Source of the DNA: Lichtheimia corymbifera B2541
Taxonomy: Eukaryota > Mucoromycota > Mucoromycetes > Mucorales > Lichtheimiaceae
DNA length: 64,000 nt
Direction: 5' to 3'
NCBI GenBank assembly: GCA_000697475.1
Contig: JNEU01000786.1
Coordinates: forward strand, 62,001-126,000
Below, one piece after another: positions 46,158 to 56,786 of this stretch. The notes under the pieces were generated by a model. That model was not told the origin of the DNA and did not search any database. It worked only from the letters and a program-made list of their open reading frames with translations. Within the stretch, counting starts at the first letter, position 1. The number at the start of each line of letters is the position of its first letter. The translations under genes were made by a program, and so were the position numbers.

Positions 46158-46610
46158 TCAAGTAAATTTCATGAAGGAACAGTATTGTAAATTGACTAAG
46201 ATAGTGGCGAAATGCAGAGAGTGAACAGGGCTAATTGTGTCATTATATTCTTGGTTCATCCATGCCTGCAAATTGCTGTTGTATGCCTTGACTTTGAGTG
46301 TTCCAATATCGTTCATGGCTGTAGAATCCCTTTCATCAAAAATATGAATCCCTTCGTCAATTCCATCCAATCCATCATCATCCTCAGCCGTATTCACGTG
46401 ATATGATTCATCGTTCTTGCTGACGACGTACAAAGTAACCAAAGCAACATCCCAGGATTCCCCATCACTGCACTTGATTGCATCCCTCCATCATAATCAT
46501 CGCAAGTCCTTTAAGAAAGAGCCTCCTTGACTGCTGCTGATCTATCTCTTGCTTGGTCAGTTTCCATCGCTGTTCAAACAGGCAACAATTGCTTGTATTG
46601 GGGCGTACCT
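46158..46610 (-). pseudogene. Coding-like relic, unknown family, with apparent frameshift
   Basis: The reverse strand reads as protein in two frames. Upstream (about 46475-46600) it reads CCLFEQRWKLTKQEIDQQQS and RRLFLKGLAMIMMEGCNQV before a TGA. Downstream (46158 to about 46470) another frame reads SDGESWDVALVTLYVVSKND, AEDDDGLDGIDEGIHIFDER and MNDIGTLKVKAYNSNLQAWM. The frames meet near 46470 without a plausible intron, so a one-base frameshift is likely. No start or family is recognised. Confidence 0.35.
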
Positions 46611-46714
46611 GATAGCTGATATGGATCATCCATTAGTAGCCGTATGTATCAAAGCAAGTTCCTGTACGTAAATAACGCTGTTTCTGTACAATAGCTAGCT
46701 GCTGCTTATGTCGA
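46611..46714. other. Short gap before dispersed repeat copy 2
   Basis: Nothing is recognised here; similarity to the repeat at 12.5 kb starts near 46715. Confidence 0.3.
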
Positions 46715-47850
46715 GAAAGGGTGCAAGGCAGGATGCTGCAAGCAGAGAACGCTGTTCGAGACGATGAATAGTCCTTCATAATAGTAGCTGCTGATACGTT
46801 TGACCGTGGCAGAGGAGTGTGCAAGAGAGCATGTGTGGTAGTAGAATGGCAAGATTGCGAGCGCTGCTTGACATAATGGATTGAAGACCTTGCTAATGGA
46901 AGCTGTTGTTACGATTGGTTGTGACAGAAGAGCGTGCAAGAGAACGTGCAGTATCAAGGAACACTGGTGTTGTGGTAGTGGTATGCACGCGCCATGGGAC
47001 TTGCCATTCAGGCAAACACAATAGGATCAAGACAACTGTAGGGTTGACATGATGGGTTGAAGCAGGACAATCGTTCGCAGGTGGTAGTTGTAGTTGAATG
47101 GGGCAACAATCGAGAATGGGAAGAAGAGGCAAGAAAGAGGGAGTGGAAGAGGTGGAAATTAAATAGATCAGGCACTGTCCTTCAAATTAATGCACACTGT
47201 AAATTGTTACATGATCTTGAGATTGCCCATCTCGAACCTCAAACTTGCACACAAGATGCTCTTGGGCATGCTGATCAACTTTGTCTTAATAGAGAACCCA
47301 CACTTCATTCAAAGATTTTGAATGGGAGGGTATAATGTGCAGTTTGCTATGATGGACGGAAATTCCGTACCCCGCCCGGATTCATTGAAATGTCATTTAG
47401 TATACATTATCTTGGGATTGCCCATTTCGAACATGAAACTTGGTCAGAAGGTTCTCTGAGTCATGCCGATCAACTCCATTCATTTAAAAACCATATGCTT
47501 CATTATGATGTTGCCATGAATCGGCCGGTCCAAATGTAGGGCAAAAGTAGGTTGGACGCTCCCTGAGCCTGAGATTGGCTATCTCGAGCCTGAAACTTTC
47601 ATGCAAGGTACTTTCGATCACGGCGAGCAATTTCGTTCTCATAAAGATGCCACACTTCATTATGAAGTTTTGGTTGGCAGCGCCTGAATGTACGGAGGGA
47701 AACATAGATAAGATGTACGGGCCGCGGCCGCCGATATTGGTGATCTCGAATATGAAACTTGGTCAGAAGGTCCTCTCGGCCATGCTGATCAACTTTGTTC
47801 TCATAAAGACGCCACACTTCATCATGGCAACTTGTAGAAACAGGAACCTT
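46715..47850 (+). repeat. Dispersed repeat, copy 2, with degenerate modules
   Basis: The stretch 46715-47545 is the second copy of the repeat at 12495-13205, with an extra partial internal duplication near 46760-46870 (second occurrences of GCAGAGGAGTGTGCAAGAGA-like text). It is followed by further modules at about 47590-47850 (CAATTTCGTTCTCATAAAGA and CAACTTTGTTCTCATAAAGA, each leading to CCACACTTCAT). Forward translation gives decayed peptides such as ISNMKLGQKVLSAMLINFVL. It abuts the foldback element, whose arms carry the same module. Confidence 0.75.
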
Positions 47851-47954
47851 TATGTTTTTACATATGCTGTAAGCGTGATGCTATATGGAGAATGGTGTTT
47901 GTTCATTGTGAAGTATCATGCAAATGAGCTGTATTACACAAACACGTCCCTCTG

Positions 47955-48460
47955 CATCTTTCACTCTATTAGGCTCTAGCTGCTTGACAATGAACTAAGA
48001 TCACTTTACATATAGCATCACGCTTACAGCATATGTAAAACATAAAGGTGCCTGTATCTCTAAACTTTACAATGAAACATGGGGTCTTCAATCGAACAAA
48101 GTCGCTCGTCGGGGTGAAGCGCACCTTGGGTGCAAGTTTCACGATCGTCGTCGCCGATCTCAGATTCACCCAAGGTCACCACCAGCCACGTGGAAAAAAA
48201 AATTCAAGAGGTCGACCCACGGTTCACTTTGGCTGGTGGTGACATTGCGAAATTTGGGATCGGCGAGCCTGATCGTGAAAGTTGCACATAAGGTGCGCTT
48301 CACCCCGACGAGCAACTTTGTTCGATTGAGGACCCCACGTTTCATTGAAAAGTTTAGAGATACAGGCACCTTTATGTTTTACATATGCTGTAAGCATGAT
48401 GCTATATGATAGGTGGTATTTGTTCACTGTCAAGTAGCTAGAGCCTAATAGACCTAAAGG
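47955..48460. repeat. Foldback element: long imperfect inverted repeat
   Basis: A left arm of about 230 bp ending at 48188 and a right arm from 48230 are reverse complements of each other with scattered mismatches, separated by a 41-nt loop. Landmarks on the left are GGCTCTAGCTGCTTGACAAT, GCTTACAGCATATGTAAAAC, GGTGCCTGTATCTCTAAACT and GTCACCACCAGCCA; all recur inverted on the right. A direct partial copy of the right arm lies at about 47820-47905. The element could fold into a long hairpin. It has no coding capacity beyond decayed module peptides. MITE/foldback transposon is the likely class; target-site duplication was not found. Confidence 0.8.
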
Positions 48461-48469
48461 TGCAGAAAG

Positions 48470-49590
48470 ACTTTAGGGTGTCACAGAGCAAGAGCGGTGA
48501 TTTTGAAGAGTCGATCCTACTGGCTGAAAGCGCATAATGAATCGTTTTCGCTGCCTGTCCATAATACGGTCCGCCTATGATAGCCTGCATTGAATCCTTT
48601 GCAAGCTAACGATGACATGGTTCATAAGCCAAGGATGATCAAGGGATGCAAAAGTATCTTGCATGAAAGTGCGCGAAGCTTGCATTGTAATTTACATCTC
48701 ATCCGTCACCATCCTTCCTACACACAGCCTCTATTTGCACCAGTCAATTGCAGCAGCTTGCTTCATATCATTTTATTGACTCTCTTTGAGACCATCATCC
48801 TTTCTACGACCATACCTACTATCATGCTAATAGCTACATAATACAACTGTGGAGACCACCATCCTTTGATCAAGCCCATATCATTTTCAGTAGTGTTGGT
48901 TCCATGCTTGGAATCTCTTTTGAGCAAAGGGCAGCCATCATTGGACGAACAAGGTGTTTATCCCAGAGCGTTCTCGATCGCCGTGTCCTTGTTGCCAAAG
49001 AAAGATACATCTACAACCGGTAATTAGATTCACTAATACGCTGTGCCTTGTAAAATAACCTTACCATTTTCTTCTTGTTTGATATCACCATCATCCATCA
49101 TTGCCCAGGCTCCTTGGTGGATTGTGTTATTGTCATCAATGTTGCGCGCTCTGGTTGCTTTTGCCGATCCATTGCTACCGGTAAACGCACTTTTTGTGAC
49201 CATTGCCGTGGGATCATCCAATGTAATAAGTTCAAAACGAGATACGCCTTATATCAACGATCTTGTGAAAAGGATTGGGTGATATCTTGTTAGTATTTTG
49301 GCCGTTTGATAAAAGCAGGAAGAAGTGTTTGAACATACCTGTTGTGTTGCTCCATTCACGGGTGGATCGTAGTTACTCTCTTGCTCAATGTGGAGGCAGC
49401 ATGGGTCAACGATCCATATTTGACACTCTCCATGGCTGTGCCTTTTCGCCGTTGACGTTGTTGTTGCGATGGAAACGGCATAAGTGAGTGCTCGGGAGGA
49501 GTCGGCGTTGAGTTTGGTGCTGTGTGAAATAAAGAGGAAACGTCGCCATGGATACCAAGGTGCTACTCATATACAGAGCTATGGATACAT
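48470..49590. other. Region with a possible fragmented gene
   Basis: No full gene is supported between the foldback element and the tandem array, apart from the candidate listed at 48990-49540. The part 48470-48985 shows nothing recognisable. Confidence 0.3.
48990..49540 (-). other. Possible multi-exon gene, unresolved
   Basis: Several reverse pieces look coding. Near 49400-49530: STPTPPEHSLMPFPSQQQRQ, then KYGSLTHAASTLSKR. In another frame, up to a GTATGT donor at about 49339: HIEQESNYDPPVNGATQQ. At about 49062-49244: FELITLDDPTAMVTKSAFTG, RARNIDDNNTIHQGAWAM, ending at a GGTAAGG donor. After a TTGTAG acceptor at 49012: DVSFFGNKDTAIENALG and a stop. The last splice keeps frame; earlier junctions do not resolve. 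No family is recognised. It may be a live gene with missed exons or a relic. Confidence 0.35.
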
Positions 49591-49816
49591 ACGAGAGAGA
49601 GTCAATTCATAAAGCCTTTTAGCCATATTGAAATGATAATGCGCGTGAATGACTGATATATCTTTGCTGTGTATGTTGTAAGTCTGCCCGCTGTAATCCA
49701 TATATGGAATTTTGGTGACGGAGTCATTTTCAAACACAGCAACGGGTGTATAGCAACGTAAGCTTTTTGCCGCAGCAGCCTTTTCTCCTTTGTATTGCAA
49801 TGACATTAAACTTTGC

Positions 49817-50290
49817 CGCTTGCACATTTGCGTCAAAATGCCGTCGTAGCTTAAATGACGTATAACTAGCCGTCCGCGATAGACGTTAAAAGGGCCCGTC
49901 TCGGTAAGACGTAAACTGCCACGCTTGCACATTTGCGTCAAAATGCCGTCGTAGCTTAAAAGACGTATAACTAGCCGTCCGCCACGGACGTTAAACTGGC
50001 CCGTCTCGGTAAGACGTCAACTGCCAACCGCTTGCACATTTGCGACAAAATGCCGTCTTGGTAAGACGTAAACATACCCGCTTGCACCTCTTTGCGTAAA
50101 AAGCCGTCGTAGACTGAAAGACGTAAACTAGCCGTCTGCACATACAGTGGACGTTAAACGGGGGCGTCGTGGTAGACGTTAAACTTACCCGCTTGCACCT
50201 TTGCGTATAAATGCCGTCGTAGCTTAAATGACGTATAACTAGCCGTCCGCCATGGACGTTAAAAGGGCCCGTCCGAAAAGACGTCAAACT
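49817..50290 (-). repeat. Tandem repeat array, about 105-110 bp period, GACGT-rich
   Basis: Units begin with CGCTTGCAC at 49817, 49922, 50029, 50079 (after a shortened unit) and 50190, spacings 105, 107, 50 and 111 bp. A full unit contains AATGCCGTCGTAGCTTAAA, GACGTATAACTAGCCGTCCG, GGACGTTAAA, GGGCCCGTC and TAAGACGT, so it holds four to five GACGT or ACGTC words, some as inverted pairs. The reverse strand gives related peptides in adjacent units (LVIRHLSYDGI, TQMCKR), but spacings are not multiples of three, so a repeat protein is not supported. It is not a CRISPR array. Confidence 0.85.
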
Positions 50291-50612
50291 ATGGATGTGG
50301 ATTGCCATCACCTCCTCGTGGTCACATCTGGAAACCATCATCATGATGGGCAAAGCATGGCATTAAATAGTCTTGTAACTTATATCCACTAAACTTGCTT
50401 TTTTAAAACCATTCCTCTCTCTCTCTCTCTCTATAATGCCTTTAATGATAAAGTAATATTTGGACAAAGGTGGAAGTTGTAAATGACAATGCCAACAAAG
50501 GGTACTTAACTTTATACTATTCACCCCATTTATCACACCATATTAACCTCCTCATTATCATTCCATATGATAACATACAATCTTTGTTTTAATAAAGACA
50601 CGTGAACTCTTA
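50291..50612. other. Intergenic, with a (CT)n microsatellite
   Basis: A (CT)9 run lies at 50415-50432. Otherwise AT-rich 3' flank of the next gene, with no coding evidence. Confidence 0.5.
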
Positions 50613-52272
50613 TTAGGCTTTGTGATAATATGAAAATCTATCCTTTGCGTCGTCGAAACATCCATGATCCTGCTCATCGGATTCCAGTAACTCCACGATC
50701 CACATCATGTCCTTTTTGCTGGCTAAACGTCGTACGCCTTTTGCACTGATAGATCCAGCAGCACGGAGATGAAGCCTCTTGAGATTCGGTAAACGGACCA
50801 AGGCCTCCAATATCTCGTATGTCACATCCAAATGATTACAACGAACCACCACGTGCTGTAACGTCATTGCACGTTGAAACAATGCCAAAAGGACTTCCGG
50901 ATCCAATGTATCTTCCTCAATATCGATACTCTTGAGATGGGGAATACATCCAATCATCGATAACATCCTCTTTTGCTCTTCAAGACTGAAATCGCCAAAT
51001 ATGTCTAGCAAATCAAGCGCCAACCATTCCAACGTTGTGCTTTGAGACACCATCTTTCGCAGGTCGTGGATCAAGTCAGGCAATGCTGCATTAGATCGTC
51101 TACTCGGTGCGTCATTGTTATCGTCAATGCTACTGCTGAAGGAAGGTCGAATAAAAAGTACGAATGATACCAAGCGTTGAATAATATCGTAGTCGCGTAA
51201 ACATGATATGATGGGTAATAAGATGCCGTCAACTTCCAATAAAAGTGATTGCAAGGTTGTCGCATTTCTTTCAAGTAGTTGAATGGCATGAGGTTGCTGC
51301 TCTTGATTCACATCCAATTCCAGATACCGTAATTGATGTTGGTCCTCAAATGTCAACAAGTGATAGTGCTGCATGGATAGCCCTCTCAATTGACCCATCC
51401 CTTGGTAATCCACGTTGTCATCCAGTGCTAGTAACTCCTGATCGTTTCTTGGAAGCTGATAATAATGACGATTCGGTTGCCGACCCACCCATCGTAGATG
51501 CTGTAGCTTTGGACACCATGCGAATATCTTTGGATCAAAGTCAGCTGCTAACCAGCCCTCGAGACTGATAAGGTTGGGACATTGTAATAAAAGAGGCTGA
51601 AAGTCGTTTGGTTGCTCAAGCTCTCCACCGAATACTTTCCAGGATAGATGGCGCATGTTGAGGTTCATAGCATCTGCACCAGGGACGGGTTCTGTTGGCG
51701 TGTCACACATCATCATGAAATCACAGTGGAGCTGAAATGATGTTAACGAGCCACACCGGGTAATCAATGAGAGATAAAAGGCCTCCGTGTCCATGATATG
51801 GGTCATTTGACTCAGCGTCAGGTACCTTAGACGTGTCCAATGGCAAAGATAAAGAGCAAGATCACCAGGTACATAGCATTTGCAAAGCTCTAAAACAAAT
51901 AGAATAAATGAAATCATCAACATCGTCCTTGTCCTTGTCCTTACCAAGCGATTCAATGCCTTCCTGACAACCACGCTCTCTCAATAGTTCCATCAAAGCA
52001 TACAATGCATCCGCGTCAGAGCATCCATCCACCACGAGAGACTTAACATGTGGCCCAAGACAAGCAATCAAGCTTTGGTGTCGCCTATAATCCTTTCTGC
52101 CATCCAATCGCAAGTCGCTAAAAGTTGCCTGGGCATATTGCGGTACCAAGGAACGCCATCGCTGTGAGACCTGCATGCATGCCATACAATCGTGTTGTGT
52201 CAAATACGAAAAGATGCCACCGATTTCGTCAGTTGTCAAGACACAAGTGAAATCATGTCGATCGGTCAACAT
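50613..52272 (-). CDS. F-box/leucine-rich-repeat protein
   Basis: Exons 51945-52272 and 50613-51889; 534 aa. The F-box region is FTCVLTTDEIGGIFSYLTQH, DCMACMQVSQRWRSLVPQ. LRR-like segments follow: CHWTRLRYLTLSQM, QLRYLELDVNQEQQP, IPHLKSIDIEEDTLD, RLPNLKRLHLRAAGSIS. The intron (55 bp) joins IESL to ELCKCYVPGDLALYL, the same site as in the F-box gene at 35.6 kb. The start at 52272 (MLTDRHDF) is preferred over Met 52404, since the upstream 44 residues have no F-box-like content and would overlap the flank of the next gene. Likely an SCF adaptor; substrate unknown. It is the downstream half of a tandem F-box pair. Confidence 0.82.
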
Positions 52273-52396
52273 GGAATAGACTTGAAAGAGAGAGTAGGGA
52301 TGACATGCCGCGGCTTTTTTTGTTGAGTGTGTGGTGAAGAGAGAAGAGGTGTAAGACAGACACGCAACCACATCCTCCCCGCCCTCCACACATAAA

Positions 52397-54224
52397 TTAT
52401 GCACGATTGTTTATTGGATAAGGCATTTCCCATATAACATTCTTTACACCACGAGCACGTAGATCAGGCAGAATGACATTCATATCTTCACTAAAAGTAC
52501 CTACAATATCTATAAGACGTAATGTCTCGATCTGTGGATGATGCTCGACCAAGTATTTGAGACCTGCATGGGATGTTTGATACAGCGATGAAAATGTCAA
52601 ATGCTTGACTCGACTCGACATGTTATCGCTCAGGTACTTGAATGCCCTTTGATACGTAAATTCTTTTCCATTCTTGAAATGGAGCGATTCGATACTCAGA
52701 GATGGCCTTAATGCTTTTGTGAATACTGCCACTGTGGTGCAATCCATGTAGTTGGGTTCGAATGCATACAGGGTCACATGACGTAATGTGGGCACCTCAG
52801 CTAGCTTCTCAAAGCAAAAGACATCCGGAAAGAACCTCGTCAACATATATTCAAAAGAGGTCAACGGCGTATGTTCCATAACCATGCGTGAGAACAAGTA
52901 ATCCAATGAGGCGGGGTACAAGCTGTTGCATTCATGGATGCATAAATGTCTTAATTGGACCAAGTTACTCAGGGTTGCATACTCGGGCATGGCTTGAGAA
53001 TCCAAACCACCATTGATTATGGGTGGATGACGACGGCAATAGAGTCGGATATCAAGATGTTTCAATTGTTTTCCATGCGTGAGGAGTGGCATTAGCAATG
53101 TTTGCATTGGCAGGTTGTAACGTGTTTGCATTTCCCAAAATTTGTAACACCGGTATTCAAGATGCTCCAGCTCAAGTGCTTGGGTAATTTGATATTGCTC
53201 TTGTTGTTGCTGTTCATCATGATGATCATTACGATGGGAAGTGAAGATTTTGCTGATTTCACATACAAGACGTTTAATCCTGGCTCCCCATGGACTGTTG
53301 AGTAAGGCAACGGCTTGGTATAAGGGTGATTCATAATGTATTGCATACATTTCAAATGTACGTGGTGTTGGTTCTTTTTGTGCACATGATGTCATGTTCC
53401 ATAATGGGTCTTGACTCAATGATGGGAAATGACCACAGCTGAGATGCTCAAGCTCCGGTCGAATGTTGACAATTTTGACAAAATCAAAAAGACCTTGCAA
53501 TCGTATGTGGCGCAAATGGGGGCTGTGGCGTAATATGCTTGACAGTTCTTCCATGCTGACGCCATGCTTCAGTCGTAAGTACTGGAGACGTAAGGGCGAT
53601 TCTATTGCCGGTTCAATCTTTTTGCGAGAGAAATGCACATAGCAAGAGCTTGAAAAATGGGTCAATTGGGGACAGCAAGCAAGAACATCCAAGAGACGGC
53701 AATTGCTTCGAGAAGATCCAATATGTAAGCGTGTAAGGTGGTTTGAAAAGAGTCTCAAGTTAGGAGAGGGTATCAAGTCGCATTTCTCCTCAGCGGCTAT
53801 CACTATATACCACTGGCGTGTTATTATGGGCACACTGCTATTGTACTACATAGAGAGAAAGAGAGCCCAACTTACTAAATGTTTCAATTTGAGTGAAGCC
53901 TATGGAAACAAGCTTGTCAATGACCTTCATGATGCTCTTTTGAGAGGGCTGCAATACAGCAATTTGTCGGACATAGGAGGTGATCATATACAAAAGGGAG
54001 TCAAGGTGATCCAAATCATGGTTCCTAAATCGTATCGTTTTCCAGTGGTCTATGCTCCACTCGACCATACATCTACGCCATAATCGACACACCCGCATGC
54101 ATTCGATGACTTCACGTAGAGTGAAATTGGAAAAGATGCGATGATTGATTTCCAAAGGGAGCCTAGATAGATTCTGGTCGCAAGGATCATCCTTCAGCTG
54201 TTGTGGGTTTATTATTGATGGCAT
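52397..54224 (-). CDS. F-box/leucine-rich-repeat protein
   Basis: Exons 53876-54224 and 52397-53802; 584 aa. The N-terminus has an F-box (LSRLPLEINHRIFSNFTLRE, VIECMRVCRLWRRCM), followed by LRR-type segments: HLTRLHIGSSRSNCRLLD, LACCPQLTHFSS, HSPHLRHIRLQGL, LVQLRHLCIHECNSLYPASL, HHPQIETLRLIDIVG. The splice joins IETF to MIAAEEKCDL through a phase-1 intron of 73 bp. The F-box most resembles that of the gene at 18.5 kb (CMRVC-x-WR). The stop is 125 bp upstream of the next F-box start, making a tight tandem pair. Predicted SCF substrate adaptor. Confidence 0.83.
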
Positions 54225-54618
54225 GTCGTCAAGGAGTAACGCTGTAGAGAAGAAGGTTGTATCACTAGAAAACAGAGGCAGGGGAGTAGATTATATACCT
54301 TTTTTTCGTCCCAGCATCATGTTGCACGATGCTATAGTTACACCCAATCCGCAGTAGCAGCGCCCTACATTTATCCCGGATATGGTGTATGCCACAAAAG
54401 GCAGTATCCAGGCGACATAACCTTAATTACAATTGGATTTTTGGAATCCAGATGTGCATAACGACTTATCGTGTCATGCACGTTCTTTTTCTTAAAAAGC
54501 ACTCTACAACTGGTGTGACAGCTAATCATCTTTTTTATTCCTAATAGATAATCACACATATATATGTACATGGCATCTTTTTAAATGTATCAGGGTGTTG
54601 CTCCACATGCAGATGTAA

Positions 54619-55592
54619 TCAAGTGCTGCCACCCGTACGCACATACTGCAGATTTTCTGTAATCTCATCCTTTGTGAAACCAGCTTCTTGCATTCGTTGG
54701 ATTAAGGTCGCTTGTGCTTGCATTTCTTGAATTCGATATATCCTTGTTTGTTGCTCAAGAAGCTCTTGATTCTGTTGATGTAACCGATCCATCATATGCT
54801 GGCTGGAAGGTGGCGTTGGATTGGGATCTTGTGGGATAATAGTAGTTGTAGTAGTAGCTGATCGTTGGTGGTTTGTGTTGATCCTCTTTTTAGGGGGACG
54901 CTGGGGCTCGTCATTGTCAGATGAATCACTCGATGATGATGATGAGGATTCTTCAATGTATCGTATTGGTTGTCGTCGTTGTCGTGTTGAATAAGGTTGT
55001 GGATTTTGTCGTATACGAATGACGCTTTGTTGATTACTACGCGGTTGTGTAGATGGCTTATCAGCTTGAGCATTGCCGTTCTGTTCGCCTTGTCGCTGTG
55101 ATGGCTGTGGATTGGTATCATTTGTGTGTGAAGAAGCATCATCATCGCCGTCGTCTTCAACGAATTGTACGCCCGCATCTCCAAGCGTATCAACAACTCG
55201 AAAGTAGAAAGGGCATGCTTTGCGTATAGTACGTTCATCTGATATACAATTCCCACTATTAATAATGTTGTTGTGATAACCCCTCTTTATCGTGCACACA
55301 TACCTGATTCCAATAGTGCCAATCTACGTCCTTCGAGATAACGCCTCTGCCAAAGCGAAAGTTTTGATACCATCGAATTCCTTTTGCGTGTACCCAATCC
55401 AGATTGTTCTTGCAGATCGATCAACTCCAACGCCATGGCACTTTTGGTTTCAGCATCCGGTACCTTTGCACGACCATCCGCCTTTAAGTATCGCTCAAAG
55501 TTGCCTGGTTTTAAAAACCACTGGAGTATCAGTTCGTCCAACGACCTTTTCTTCTCGCTTTCTTCAGTCCGGCGACGATTACTTTTCCCCAT
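54619..55592 (-). CDS. Expanded two-exon family, member 5
   Basis: Exons 55304-55592 and 54619-55238; 302 aa. The N-terminal module: LDELILQWFLKPGNFERYLK, ADGR, then SLWQRRYLEGRRLAL. The phase-1 intron (65 bp) falls after LLES. Exon 2 opens with TIRKACPFYFRVVDTLGD, a variant of the FPYYY block, then a Ser/Asp/Gln linker with RQRRQPIRYIEESSSSSSS, and ends YRIQEMQAQATLIQRMQE, AGFTKDEITENLQ. It is the first of five members in a row on this strand. Function unknown; the basic and acidic linker would suit a nuclear protein. Confidence 0.75.
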
Positions 55593-56786
55593 GGGTGGAG
55601 AATTCTTGACCTATCAAATTAGTCTTCGTCATTGGGAGATTGTGCGATTGTGTCTAGTATACGTACCAAAGTGAAAGAGGGAGACATACACGAAATGCAA
55701 ACCCAGCGGCGATTTATATTCAGACGTGTCCCAGCAGAAACCGTCATGCTCCCCCCCCACCCCCGCAGCGTGTACTTATGTCACCTACAAAGGATTCCCA
55801 AATTTCCCATCAGACTGAGATTGCCTTTTACCTATAAATGATCGGCGCACCTACCACAAAGGATCCATCAAGGAACACAGCCAAGTGTCATTAGACACCA
55901 ATGATCAATGAAGTGAGCTACATAGATGAATGCATGAGTACTCTCATTTTGGGGGATCGCATAAATACCATCCTTGAGACTTGCTAAGGGCCATTGATTG
56001 ATGAGGGTATGCATACAAGTAGAAAGAAAAGGTGCGTAATAGTGTTGGTGACAACAGCCTTGTTTATATGTGAGTGGGCGTGGGAATTGTTGTCATGATG
56101 GATCGAACTGATAAAGTGGTCAAGCTACTTGGGGTATTGAGTCGAAGTGATAAATCCACCTGCCACTTGAGAGCTGATTTTTTGTAGGTGACATAAGTAT
56201 GTCCCCCCCATTGTGTCTAGTCCTATTATTGACGAGATAGCTACATACATCGGAATTTGAGATACATAGCTACATGGTGGCAATCACTCATACTGTGCTA
56301 AAGTTCCACGAGACAAGACATTGTTTGAGGATGGCCGTGTATGCACGTGATGTTCATTTCAAAATAAAATTTGATAGTATCTTCAGTGATAAGCATATTA
56401 TACACACTATGGTACGTAGCTTATATATCTAATGGATCAATGAACAAATATACAAGTCAATTGCATAGTGAGAGAAGGTCATACCTCTACTTTCCCCTTT
56501 GACATATTGTGGTTTTAGCTTGCTCATATTAGATGATCTCGTCTACTACGCATTATTATGTAAATTTTACCCTCTTATCAACACCCCAAGGGGTAGATGC
56601 TTAATCAAAATTATGGCATTAAAACTGGTTTATTCTTTTTCAACCATGAGGAGTGTGAGTGGGAAAGACTACTTTTATAAACGTGATATCGCAGGTCGTG
56701 TTTGATATGGATGATTTTTGGGTCTTGATTTCATTGTTGTGTGGTATTTCTTTTGTTTATTGGATATGACAATGTATTAAAGAAGG
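55593..56786. other. Intergenic region between family members 5 and 6
   Basis: About 1.2 kb with no supportable gene, repeat or RNA. A run of nine C residues followed by CCCCCG is at about 55751-55766. The rest is AT-rich flank. Confidence 0.45.

Noticed and set aside
49817..50290. CRISPR array
   Set aside because: Units are about 105 bp and similar along their whole length, with no unique spacers; the DNA is eukaryotic and no cas gene is present.
49579..50353. Tandem-repeat protein read on the reverse strand
   Set aside because: Peptides repeat locally, but unit spacings (105, 107, 50, 111) break the frame and stops intervene.
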